From: Micractinium sp. NFX-FRZ | Lineage: Eukaryota; Chlorophyta; Trebouxiophyceae; Chlorellales; Chlorellaceae | Assembly: GCA_029339195.1 (NCBI GenBank) | Contig: JAPTJF010000017.1 | Location: forward strand, 229,974-293,973 | Reading direction: 5' to 3' | DNA length: 64,000 nt | Shown: positions 21,538-31,911 of the stretch, in pieces | Position numbering within the stretch: the stretch's first letter is position 1 | Layout of the letters: the number at the start of each line of letters is the position of its first letter | The notes under the pieces: generated by a model | The model's input: the letters and a program-made list of their open reading frames with translations, nothing else | What the model was told of the DNA's origin: nothing | Database searches by the model: none | Program-made: the position numbers and the translations under genes

Positions 21538-24043
21538 TCAGCGCCGCCCTCCTCCGCCCCTGCCGCCCCCGCCTCTCCCGCCGCCTCTGCCCCCGCTTTT
21601 CCCGCCACCTCTGCCCCCGCCGCCGCTTCTGCTGCCGCCGCCTCTGCCCCCCCCGCCACCTCTGCTACCGCCTCCGCCTCTTCCGCCGCCGCCTCTTCCC
21701 CCAGAGGGTGGCGGCTTGCTGCCTGGCTTGATGCGCAGCACGCCGGGGCGGAAGGCCCCCCCGTCCTCGTTCAGGCCCTTGTCCAGCAGCTTTGACTTCT
21801 CCCGCCGCTTCTTCTTGCCCATCCCCTTCTGCTGGATCATGCCGGCTGCGCGGGGCGGCAGGGGCGGGGCGGGCAAGGGGGCCGCAGGTGGAAGGCGGAT
21901 GGACGGCGGAATGGTGGAGGTGCGGAACATTCCAGGTGGAGCAAAAACAGGACCTGGGATCACGGCACCCCATTCTTCAAGCCACACCCCATTCTTCGGG
22001 CCAGCACCGAGCAACCCAGCCGGCCACAACCCAGCCGGCCATTACGCCGCCCCACATCCTGCCCCATACCCTCACCCGCACCAGTCACCCTGACCACACT
22101 CTACACCCCAACGCACAGGCCGCACGCTGCTCTGCCTGCCGCACCCCAGCCAGAGGTTTCGCCGCACCCCGGTCTGTCCCGTCCACCCCGCCCGGCCGGG
22201 CACCCACCCACCTGCGATGCCCTCCTGCAGCGCCCGCTCCTCCCGCTCCGCCTGCTTCCTGGCCATGCCCTTGCCGATGGAGGCCGCCGTGCGCGGGCGG
22301 GCGGCGGCCTTGGCCCCCAGCTGCGCCAGCATGTCGGCCTCAAACTTGCGCCGGCTCTTCTTGTCCAGCGCAGAGGCGCCTGTGGGCAGAGGCAAGGGTG
22401 CAGAAAGCAAGAGGATCAAATGGTCAAGCGAGGGCAGGGGTGGGTGGGTGCCCCCGCATGAGGAGCGTTTAGACCTCCCGCCTTGCCGCTCTGCTTGCCC
22501 GTGCACGGCACGGCGCTTGAGGAGCAAGCAGAGGAACACACAACACAGCAGGCGAACTTGAAAGCGCGGTCTGTGCCGCAACAAGCGAGCAGGCAAGCAA
22601 GAGCAGGGGTGGGCGAGGTGCGGTATGCGTGTGCGGTGCGGTGGGGTGGGGTGCAGTTGAGAGGAGGGGGGATGTGACGGGAATTGGAGGCAGCCGCGCA
22701 GGGAGGCGGACCCCCCCAGGAGGGGGGCCCTCTGCGAATGGCTGTACTATGTGCCCGCTCGGTGGATGTGCGGCGCGGCGGCGCGGCGGGAGTGGCCGTT
22801 TGCCCCCAGGAATGACTCCTGAGGACAGACCGGAGCAGTGTGGGGCGGGCGGACAGCTTCACCTTGGGAAAGGGCGCCGGCCGCCCGCTGCTCCCCCGCA
22901 CAAAAGAGCGCTGCCAGCGCCCGTGCTGGGATGCAAACGTGCACGTGTGGTGAGGGTGCGGCAATGGATGCAGCGTAAGGATGCACAACAGGCACATAGT
23001 ATGCACAACAGGCACAAAGCCCACATCAGTTTGGATGCCCTGCCCAAACCCGCTCCTTTACCCAAACGCACCACGCCGCCGCTGCTCCCCTGTAGGACCC
23101 CACTGCTGCCCCACCAGCCCACCCTCTCACCCAGCAGCTGCACATCCCGCTGCATCTGCAGGAACTCCTCTCGGCTCACGCCATCCGCATCCGCATCGCC
23201 CACCGCCCCCGCTGCAAGCGCCGCCGCCGAGAGCGGCGTGCCGCCAGCGGTGCCGCCAGCGGCGCCGCCGCCGGCCGAGCTGCGTCTCCGCTTGCCAGCT
23301 GGCTGCTGCTGCCCACCGCCCCCTCCTGTGATCACTGCTGCCTTGGAGGACATGAACCGCTTGCGCTCCAATCGTAGCCGCTCCTGCTGTGCGACTGTTT
23401 GTGCCGCCTGTGCCGCAGCAGCGGGCGTGCGCGGCAGGCCGCCGGCGCCGCCGGCGGGCCCGGCGCCGCGCCGCGCGCTGCCGCCGCTGCCAGCTGAGGC
23501 CACGGAGGCTCGCCGCCCGTCAAAAATGTGCTCCACTATGTTCATTGTCCCCTCCCCATCCTCCTGGTCGCTGCCGCTGCTTTCTGAGTCTGCATCCTCG
23601 CTGTCTTCATCCTCACTGGTGCGGCCGCTGTCGTCATCGCTGCTGGCAAGCCCCGCTGCTGTTTTGGCTGCAGCTGGCGCGGTGGCCTCCTGGTCGCTGT
23701 CCTGATCATCAAACATTTGCAGGAAGCGCTCGCCTGCAGGGGTTACAGCAGAGGTGGATGCGAGCAAAGGTCAGGAGGGTGAGAGCCGTCGCCCCCGCTG
23801 CCTCCGCCACCACAGCTGGCGCCGCCCTATGCATGCTCAATCAAAACTACTTGCACACTGCATGCACTGCCCATGGTGCTTTCTGCCAACAGCAGGCCGC
23901 CCAGGCTGGCTCTGTAGGCAGCAGCTTGCGTCTCTGCAGCATGCATGCCCACCGTAGCTGGCCAGCCGCGCTGCCACATCGCCATCGGCAGCAGCAGCAT
24001 CGTCCCGCTCCAACTTGCGCTTCTTCTGCGCTGGCTTGGCCAT
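21538..24043 (-). CDS. DUF4602 / C1orf131-like nucleolar protein
   Basis: Likely a small-subunit ribosome-biogenesis factor acting in the nucleolus. Four phase-checked exons (24,043-23,953; 23,733-23,131; 22,379-22,212; 21,845-21,538) give 389 residues. A basic start (MAKPAQKKRKLERDD) is followed by a Ser/Asp/Glu-rich acidic stretch, then the conserved block FLQMQRDVQLLGASALDKK, the FEADMLAQLGAK segment and GKGMARKQ, which resembles the C1orf131 pattern of FGITGYKKE followed by LGAKPPK. After KGMGKKKRREKSKLLDKG comes a C-terminal Gly/Arg-rich tail, typical of nucleolar RNA-binding proteins. Family assignment is by remembered motif similarity and is moderate; nucleolar location is inferred from composition. 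It is divergent from the DUF1824 gene. Confidence 0.8.
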
Positions 24044-24289
24044 CTGGCCGCGCCACAAAGCCGACGGTGCCCAGCGGGCTGTACAGGGCCGCCTGGGCCT
24101 GCGCCAATTGATATTCCGATTGCCAAGTAGCAGTTTGCAGACGCCTAGCGACGGAAGCTGCCACATCCTAGGTGGCAAAGCATGTGCATGTGCTGCAGCA
24201 CGGTGCAAAGAAGCGCTTGCGGAAGGCGATCTGAACATCCCATCGCCGAAACGTTGCATTAATTTCGGCGGGCACCGCGCTGGTGTGCC
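24044..24289. promoter_or_regulatory. Divergent intergenic region DUF4602-like / DUF1824
   Basis: Only 246 bp separate the two start codons, so the two genes probably share a bidirectional promoter. No specific motif was identified. Confidence 0.5.
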
Positions 24290-25760
24290 ATGGCGTCGAG
24301 CTCAGCTGTGTTCCTCCAGTTGGGGGCTCCTGTGACGGCGCAGCGAGTTGAGCATGCTCACACGGGGACAAGCAAATGCCTCCAAGCGGGCGCAGCATCG
24401 GCAGCGCAGCGGCCACGGTGTAAGACTGTGCCGCCGCAGCGGCAGTGGCCGCGGCGGCGGCTGCAGCGCTGCCCAGCAGTGCAAGGTGCACCTTGGCCCG
24501 CCGCCCAGCAGCGACGCACGTCCTGCCAGCGGCTGAGAGCCCTGCAGGTGGAGGCGCCCTCTGAAGGTGAGAAGCAGGGCGTGCACAGTGAGCTCCATGT
24601 TGCCTGCTCCATCCCACTGGGATTCCCAGCGTGGCTCCACTTCCGTCCACCGCCTCGCCTGCTCAACTCCCGCCCACCCCAGGCGCCCTCTCACACACCA
24701 CACCCCTGTGCTGTCTGCCCTCTGTGACTGCAGCCATGGCTCCAGACGCGGCCTGGGCGCTCCTGGAGGACTTCACGGCCAAGGAGGCGCGCGGCCTGGC
24801 GCAGCCGCTGCTGGAAGGGGCGGACAAGCGGCGGCGTCTGCGGGACGCGCTGCTCGTGAGTGCAGGGCAGTGAGGGCGTCCGTCCTCACTTGGGTGCACC
24901 CTGGGGGGGGGCGTGCGGGCTGCACGCATTTGGCATGCGTGGGAAGCTGGCAGCAGAAGCAGTGGGGGAGAAAGAAAGGAGTTAGCATGGCATTGGAGTT
25001 GCCGTCCTTGCACTCAGGTGGGACGGGCCGCCTGCGGCTGTGCTGCGTGTGCCCCAATCCCTCACGTGTCGACCACCACCCACTGATGCGTTCACACTCG
25101 CACTCCGTCCCTCCAATGCTCTCCCCTGCAGGTGGCAGCGAGCGCGCCACACACGCCAGCAGGGTGGAACCCCCACCCAGCCGATGCCGCTGCCGCCGCG
25201 TCTTGGGTGCCAGAAGTGCTGCTGGGGGTGGTGGCGTCGGATGTGCGCTACGCCGTGCGCTCCCTGCGGGACTACTGCCAGGCCCTGGGGCTGCCCTTCA
25301 AGGTGAGCACAGGAGGTGGGTGCGAGCGAGGGGCTGAGCGGTGGGGTGGGGATGGGGGGTGAGGGGGAGACGCGGCAGCCAGGCGACGGCCCAAGGAGCT
25401 GCACGGGTTAGCATATGGCAGCGAGGAGGCAGACAGCTCGGGGGTTCAGGCCCATTGGCACTCAAACTGGCCAGCAAAGCGGCCCAGGTCACGTGCCCCT
25501 GAGCCCCCTGCTGCACGTCGCACCTGCCCTGCCGCGTGCAGATGCCGGAGAGCCGGGTGCCGGGGGTGGCGGCGGCGCCGGCCATCCAGGGCGCTGTATA
25601 CCTCAAGTACAACTCTGTCAGTGGGCTGTGCTATGCAACAAAGTACGAGGGGCGCGACCGAGGCGTGCTGGTGCAGCTGGGGCAGAAGCAGCTGGGGCAC
25701 CTGCCGCTGGGGCTGCATGATGAGGGGATGGCGCGGCCGCCGCCCGCGGCCTTGGGCTGA
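24290..25760 (+). CDS. Plastid-targeted DUF1824-like protein
   Basis: Function unknown; DUF1824 proteins are found in cyanobacteria and plastids. Four phase-checked exons (24,290-24,566; 24,734-24,855; 25,132-25,302; 25,542-25,760) give 262 residues. The first exon (~92 residues) is rich in Ala, Ser, Arg and Gln with few acidic residues, like a chloroplast transit peptide. The mature part has VPEVLLGVVASDVRYAVRSL, resembling the LGICADS...AL helix of the family, then GAVYLKYNSVSGLCYATKY and RGVLVQLGQKQLGHLPLGL, which match the GPVYxKYNxxxGxxY...RGVLVS...GxxPLDL signature. It ends at TGA 25,758, with a TGTAA 68 nt later. Confidence 0.8.
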
Positions 25761-25827
25761 GGCACGGGCAGAGCCTGTTGTGGTCCAGCAGCTTGATGGC
25801 AGGAGATGGAGGCATGTGTGCCGTCAC

Positions 25828-25832
25828 TGTAA
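25828..25832 (+). terminator. Candidate TGTAA poly(A) signal
   Basis: Sits 68 nt after the stop of the DUF1824-like gene, a typical distance for this algal signal. Confidence 0.5.
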
Positions 25833-26142
25833 AGCTCCTCGTCTGGCATCACGCCTGCGCTCTTCGCGCGCAACTCAAGGCGTGGGCAGTAGAGAAGCCT
25901 TTGACGCTCTCACTGCTGGCACGAAGCTTGCTTGAGCATGAATGCAATCTGGAACACGAAGGTGGAGAAGCAGGGGACGAAATGTAGTGGTTGCGCCCCT
26001 CGGCAGTTTGAATGCCCAGCTGTGCATGCCACGCACAGCAGAGCTGTTGGAATTTCCAGTGTGCCTCCATCCAGCGTCCACTCACCTCCACTGCGTCCTG
26101 CATCTCCCGAAACACTCGCAACAAGTGAAAGTCGCAGCAACC

Positions 26143-27297
26143 ATGCAGAAGAGCCCGGCCAAGAAGCCTGCGCAGAAGCGCGCAGCCCCCAAGAAGGCGG
26201 CCCCTGCCAAGAAGACCACAGTTTCGACCAAGAAGGCGGCAAAGGCGCAGCGGAAGACTGTGAAGAGCACCAAGGCGGTCCAGTCTGCCGCCGCCGCCGC
26301 AGTCGCCGAGGCCGCTGCCCCCGTGCCCGAGGCCGCTGCCCCCGTGCCCGAGGCCGCCGCTCCTGCGGCCGCAGCAGCAGAGGTGCGAGATGCAGCGGCG
26401 GTGGAGGGCGGGCGGGAGTGCGGCTGGCCGGGCACCCAACAGCCGGGCGGGCACCACTGACAGCTGCGCCGCCGCTGGCAGTTGACCAGCAGGCACTGGC
26501 AGTGGGGCCCAGGCTGCCTGGGCTCCCATCCATACTCAGTCATATTTTACACTTGCGCTCACCATTCCCCCTTCCGGAACACCACCCCCCGCTTCCCTGC
26601 AGCCCGCTGTGGCAGCGCCTGCACCCGAGCCCGCCGCAGTGCCCGCCAAGACGCCCAAGCCCGCCAGCGCCGGCAAGGCCAAGAAGGCGGCGGGCAGCAC
26701 CGGCAAGAAGGCCGCAGGCAGCACCGGCAAGAAGGCGGTGGCGGCCTCCACTGGCAAGCCCAGCACCGGCAAGAAGGCGGCGCCGGCTGCCGCTGCCGGT
26801 GCGCCCAAGGCGGCAGCACCCAAGGCGGCAGCACCCAAGGCGGCAGCACCGGCTGTGAAGAAGACCACCGCCACCAAGAAGGCGCCGGCCCCCACCAAGA
26901 AGGCCGCCAAGAAGGCCGGCAAGGTGGGTGGGCATTGGGTGCATGCGTATGGGCGGGTGGGTGGCGGCGGGGAGCGTGCCTGGAGGTGGGGCATGCTGGG
27001 GGGCAGCGCTGCTTGTGCAAAACCGCCCTGCTGCACTGCTGTGCAACCGCTCATTGCCTGCCCCGTCCGGTGCGCTGTCCCACTATCTCCGTTTCGCGCT
27101 CGCACACACGCTGTTCGCACCCCGCTGTCCTCCGGCTGTACCCCTCCGGCCGCCCTGCATTGCAGCAGACCGCTGCCGCCCCCGCCCCCGCCGCAGCCCC
27201 TACTCCCAGCGGCGGTTCTGGCATTGTCGGCGGCATCCTTGGCGCTTGCACAGCGGCTGTTGCGGCGCTGAAGCGCCGCCTTTCCGTGGCGCCGTGA
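26143..27297 (+). CDS. Lys/Ala/Pro-rich histone H1-tail-like protein
   Basis: Three phase-checked exons (26,143-26,382; 26,603-26,923; 27,166-27,297) give 230 residues composed mostly of Lys, Ala and Pro. Repeats such as GSTGKKAA, PKAAA and TKKAP resemble the C-terminal tail of linker histone H1 and bacterial HU/HctB-like basic tails. The winged-helix globular domain that defines canonical H1 is not visible. The last exon is different: Gly-rich with GGSGIVGGILGACTAAVAAL and ending KRRLSVAP, possibly a weakly hydrophobic segment. Probable role is DNA or chromatin compaction; a plastid or mitochondrial nucleoid protein is also possible. Tandem 12-15-bp coding repeats (for example PEAAAPV and PKAAA) show recent slippage. 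Confidence 0.8.
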
Positions 27298-28820
27298 GGC
27301 CCCGCTCCGCTGGCCTCTGGCGCACGCGTGATGTGATGCCAGCCGGCTGCCCCCTGGTGCTGGTGCCCACTCACCCTGCGCTTTGCCGGCTGCTGACAGA
27401 CACCCCCGCCCGCTTTCGAGCGCTCTGACCCACCAGACCCTAAACAGCCTGGCGCTCCCCTAAGCAGCCTGCCAGGCCGCTGGCTGCCCACACTGTCTCA
27501 CTGCCCTCGTTGCTGTTGTTGTCTCCTTTCCCTCCCAATTGAGCGCAATCAAGCATGGCACATCTCTGTCTCTCCGCCAGCCCCTACATCTTCTTCTCCT
27601 CAATCTTTGCTGTTTGGCACTCGCCTCCCAGCAGCCCGCAACAACACCTGCCCCTCCCCTCCAACTGTGCGCAGCACTTAAATTGCGGCAGCTGCCCTTC
27701 CCTTTCCCAACTGATGGTTGCCCTGTTGTTCTCACCTCCAACTGCCTGCTTTTGCTTGATGTGCGCTGCGATTGCTTGTACCCCCCTGCTGCGCCCTCTT
27801 GCTTTTACGTATCTCACCAAACCGACTGGGCTTCTACACACAGCGCCCTACTTGACTGCTGTAACGCTGAAACATGGCCCTCTTGCATCTGTGGGGCACA
27901 CCGGTTGCTATTGCGGCATGCTTTACAGCACGAGATGTGGTGGTAAACGAATGCTGGCCCCAGGGGTGCGCCCACCGCTGCTGCTGTTCAGAGGCAAAGC
28001 GTGGCGATGGCCGGGCCCCAGCAGCCAGTTGTGCGACGGGATGGCGGCGGCAGCGGCTCTTTAACTACTGCTATGCATCAACAACAGCTCATGCTACAGC
28101 TCGCTGCAGCCTGACTCCCCATGCCCGCGGGCCACACCCCTGTCAGCCTGCACTGTGATGCGGCTTGTGCGCGTTGGCAACCCAACCAGCCACTCTGCCT
28201 GGCCTGCACTTGGCCTGCCGCTGCAAGGCTGCCAGGAAGCGATTTCCATGCCAGCCTCAACTCTCCCAGCCATCCTCCCTTGAAAAAACTCCAGCAGCAG
28301 TCTCACCATATCGTGCCCCACTGGCACCGCTGCCCACCGGCTGCGCGGTGCTGCCGGTGCCGCTGTTGCTATGGGGACGCTTAGTTGCAGGCTGCTGGGG
28401 CCAGCGCCATGCCAAGTGCTTCTATGTAGATACCTAGATATGTATCTACATTTGAAACAAATGGTGGCCGATCAGGTGCAGCGGCGGCGGCTGCTGAGGT
28501 GTGCTCGACCAGCGTCAGGGCCAAGTGTAGAGCTGGCCTGCATGAGGAGTGGCTAGTATTCATGGAGCGCTGCACAGCTTTCAGTTGATGTGGTGATTAA
28601 GATGCTAGGAACTGTTGACTGGCCAAATTACATGCCCAGGGCACTGCTGGGTAATGCTACAGTCACCGCCCGCCGGCCCTGTTAAGGAGGTGGCTGCCCT
28701 GTCACCGTTTACGGGAGGACCCGCCCTAGGCCTGGCAGGGTGGGACCCCCTGCCTAAACCGGGGTTCTGGCCTCACTTATCTATAGAGTGCTTGCACACC
28801 GGCAGCGCACCCAGAGACTT
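27298..28820. other. Intergenic region, no gene recognised
   Basis: About 1.5 kb. Several open frames on both strands lack convincing splice sites or domain signals and read as low-complexity sequence. Contains a short palindrome at 28,424-28,451 and a TGTAA at 27,860-27,864, which could be a distant poly(A) signal of the H1-like gene. Confidence 0.4.
28424..28451. repeat. Perfect 10-bp inverted repeat with 8-nt loop
   Basis: ATGTAGATAC, then CTAGATAT, then GTATCTACAT. It is an unusually A/T-rich island in this GC-rich sequence, about 370 bp upstream of the membrane-protein start. Confidence 0.85.
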
Positions 28821-31348
28821 ATGGCGAGCCAGGCGGCTGGCCGGGAGAACGTTCTCCAGCACTGCAGGGATGCGCTGCTGAGACGCGCTGCAACAGTGCT
28901 CGACGGATGGGACACGGACGAGTGGCGAATGTGAGTACGCCTTGCGGATGTGCACGCTTGCGGATGTGCACGCCGTCTGCTAAGGGCGGGGGTCTGGAAC
29001 ACCAGCATGGGGCAAACGTGGTGGCGTGGAATACGGTTCTGCGCGTGAGGGGCGTGGAGGAAGAGGCACACCTGCCGCCCAGCGCCGGGGCGGGGCACGC
29101 CCGCCGACGGCGGCAGCTTTCACAAAAGAGTATGCATTGTCCTTGAGCAGTGCGCTCACTGCAATGCCCAAGAACAGGAGCTGTGAATGCCCTGCAAGAC
29201 TCCCCTACCTCCTTGAACATTCCCTTCCAAGCACACGTGATGCAGGTCCAACAATGCGAGGAGCGTGAATGCTGACTGGTACGGCTATGTGCTGGGGGCG
29301 CTCGGCCTGGCCGCCTTCCTCCTCCTCCAAATGTTCCATCGAGAGCGGCAGCCAGGTGTGCCGCATGGCCTCCTCCCCGATCTATTACCTCTCTCTGAAC
29401 AGTTCTGACATCATACGTGGGCCAGCCCACATGCACAGCCCGCCTCCGTCCAGCCTGCAGGCCGCTGCAACCTGCGGGGCGCACGGCGCACAGGGTGCAG
29501 CCCCCCCAGCCCCTGCCGCCGCTGCCCCTGCTGCTGCTCAAGTGGCAGGCTGGCAGTGACACACCCTGCTGCTGCCCGCCACTCCCCTGCCCCCGCCGCC
29601 TGCTGCAGGCATCGCACTGCTGTGCTCCGCGCAGGTGCTGCACATGGCGCTCCTGGCAGCGCTTATCTCGCGCCGCCGCTGCCTGTACTTGCGGCACCGG
29701 GAGCTGTTCACCACCGGTGTCACGCTGCTGCAGGCCGTTGCCATCCGCTTCATGGGTGCGGGGAAGGGCGGGGGAAGGGTGCGCAATTCCAACGCGCGCC
29801 CGGTTCTGTAGGCGAGCGGTGGTGGCCCCCGTCGTTTGTGGGCAGGCAGCCGTTAACGTTCATGCATGGGGGCGCAGGGTGTGCCGGCGGGGGCAGTGCA
29901 GGGTGGAGCTGGGTGCGAGGTACTGCACTGAGTGGGCGGCAAGGCTGGCAGCGCTGCTTGCGCGGGCGGCAAAGACAACTCACTGCCCATGCCGGCCCTG
30001 CCACCTGCCCCTCTCGTGGGATGAACAGCCACTCACGCACTTGCATGCTGCCCCATGGGCATCCAGCCGCCCCTCGCCCCATCAGCCCGCCCCTTCCCCG
30101 CCCTGCCCCGCCACTCCGCCCGCCGCAGGCACCCATGGCCGCGGCACTGTGTTCCGCCGCGGCCGCTTCCGCTGCGGGCTCGACCTGCTGTTCTGCGGGC
30201 TGCTGCCCTTTGGCCAAGCGTTCTGGACCACCGTGTGCGTGCTCTACCACCGCCTGGCGCTGCGCTGGAACGTGGTGGCGCTGCCGCTCATGGCGCTCGT
30301 GCCGGTGCGTGGTGCCGGTGCATCGCTGCCGCTGCCGCCCGTGCAGGCGCCCGTGCAGGCTGGCTCTGCTGACCCAGAGGCTGCCGCCGCCTGCAGTGGC
30401 CATGCAATACCGGCCACCACCGCCGCCATGATGCCAGCAACCTCCCCCCTTGCCACAACCCCACCCCTGCCGGCCTCGCCCCCGCCCCCGCCCAACCACC
30501 CCTGCCGCGGCTGCAGCTGTGCTTTGGGCGATCGCTGTGCTACCATTTCGAGAAGGACCCCAGCACCTTCACCGCCACAGCAGAGCTGTACTCAGTTCTG
30601 GGGATCTTCCAGTGAGGCCGCCTGCCTGCCCGCCCAGCCTGCTGCTCGCCCAGCCCGCCGCCCGCCCGTCCAGCCTGCTGCCCCCCCAGCCTGCTGCCCG
30701 TCCAGCCCGCCAGCCCGCCGCCCACCGCCGTGTGCCAGTGGGAAGCTAAGAGGCCCGCCAGCCCGCTGCCCACGCGCACCTCTTGCACGACGGACGCACC
30801 TGCCCCCTCCCAGTGCCCACCATGCATGCCACCACAGGGGCCCCCTCTCACCTTCCTCCTCTGCATGCCTGCGCTCACCCCTGCGCCCGCCGGCCTGCCC
30901 ACCCGCCCGCCCGCTCTGCAGCAGCCTGCCCGTCTTTCCGGCGCTGCACCTCGTGGTGGGCAGCACCCGCGCCCCGCTGCACCAGTGCTTGGTGGTCGAC
31001 TACTGGCTGCTGCTGGTGGTTGGGGTGCTCCTGCCGCTCACGCTGCTGCACCGCATCGAGTGGCGGGACCGGAGGCTGTTTGCGGAGCGAGGCCGGGCGG
31101 CGGGCGTTGCGGCAGCGGGCGCAGCAGCGGCGGCGTCCGGCGAGGGGCAGCGGAGCTCTGTTGAGCCGCCGGTGCCGGTGCGGCTGCACCAGCAGCTGCG
31201 GCTGCGGCTGAGCCTGCGGGGTGGGGCCTGGGGGTGGGAGGAGGTCTACCTGTGCAGCTGCCTCGCGTGGGGGGCGGCCAGCACGGTCGTGGGAGCATGG
31301 GAGATGATGGCTGAAGCGACGGCTCGCCGCGCTCACGCGGTGCATTGA
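28821..31348 (+). CDS. Unrecognised multispanning membrane protein, 354 residues
   Basis: Six phase-checked exons (28,821-28,930; 29,246-29,355; 29,609-29,755; 30,129-30,304; 30,517-30,611; 30,922-31,348). A 37-residue soluble start (MASQAAGRENVLQHC) is followed by hydrophobic segments: WYGYVLGALGLAAFLLLQMF, IALLCSAQVLHMALLAALIS, CGLDLLFCGLLPFGQAFW, WNVVALPLMALVP, and DYWLLLVVGVLLPLTLL. Short Arg-rich loops lie between them (SRRRCLYLRHRELF, HGRGTVFRRGRF). I do not recognise the family. The first two exons are too short to appear in simple ORF scans and were found by splice phase. A TGTAA poly(A) signal lies 21 nt past the stop. Confidence 0.75.
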
Positions 31349-31368
31349 TCAGGGTTGTGGCAGGGGCT

Positions 31369-31373
31369 TGTAA
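31369..31373 (+). terminator. TGTAA poly(A) signal
   Basis: Sits 21 nt downstream of the stop of the membrane-protein gene, on its strand. Confidence 0.6.
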
Positions 31374-31911
31374 TGATGGCAGTCCCTCTCTGCGGGTGCA
31401 GGCAGTTGAACTGTTGCTCTCATGGATTGTGCAGCACCCTGGTCAGGAGCCACCCATTCCCGGAGTGACTCTCAGGCACTGGGCAGCAAATGTTGATTGC
31501 ACCACCGTGCCAGCTTTCCTGCCGGTCGGTTGGGCGCATTCAAGCAGGCAGGTATGCCGGCGGCGGGTCCCTGGGTGTGGCAACCTGCGGTGCTTACAAT
31601 GTGAGAGGGTTGGGGCTTGCTTGCCTGGGCCACCATGTGAGTGGGGTCGTTGAAGGCGGCGGCTCCGCTGCTACCATGGGCTGACGAAGCCATGATTGCG
31701 GAATGCAGGGAGACAAACAGAGAGAGGAGACACAACCTGCAAGGTGCGCCTGGGAGGCCATGCCATGAGCCGCGCTGCATGCTGCGCACCATCCAGCTTC
31801 GTGCTGGATGCCGCTTCCCGGTTTTAAAGACGTAGTAGTGAGTCATAGCTACCATCCTGCATTGAAATACATGTTACTTTGGCAAGGGAGCGTGGGTTAA
31901 GTGATTTGGCA

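Noticed and set aside
29417..31348. Single 643-codon gene across the membrane-protein locus
   Set aside because: The frame reads through introns; splice phases and hydrophobic exons support the six-exon model instead.
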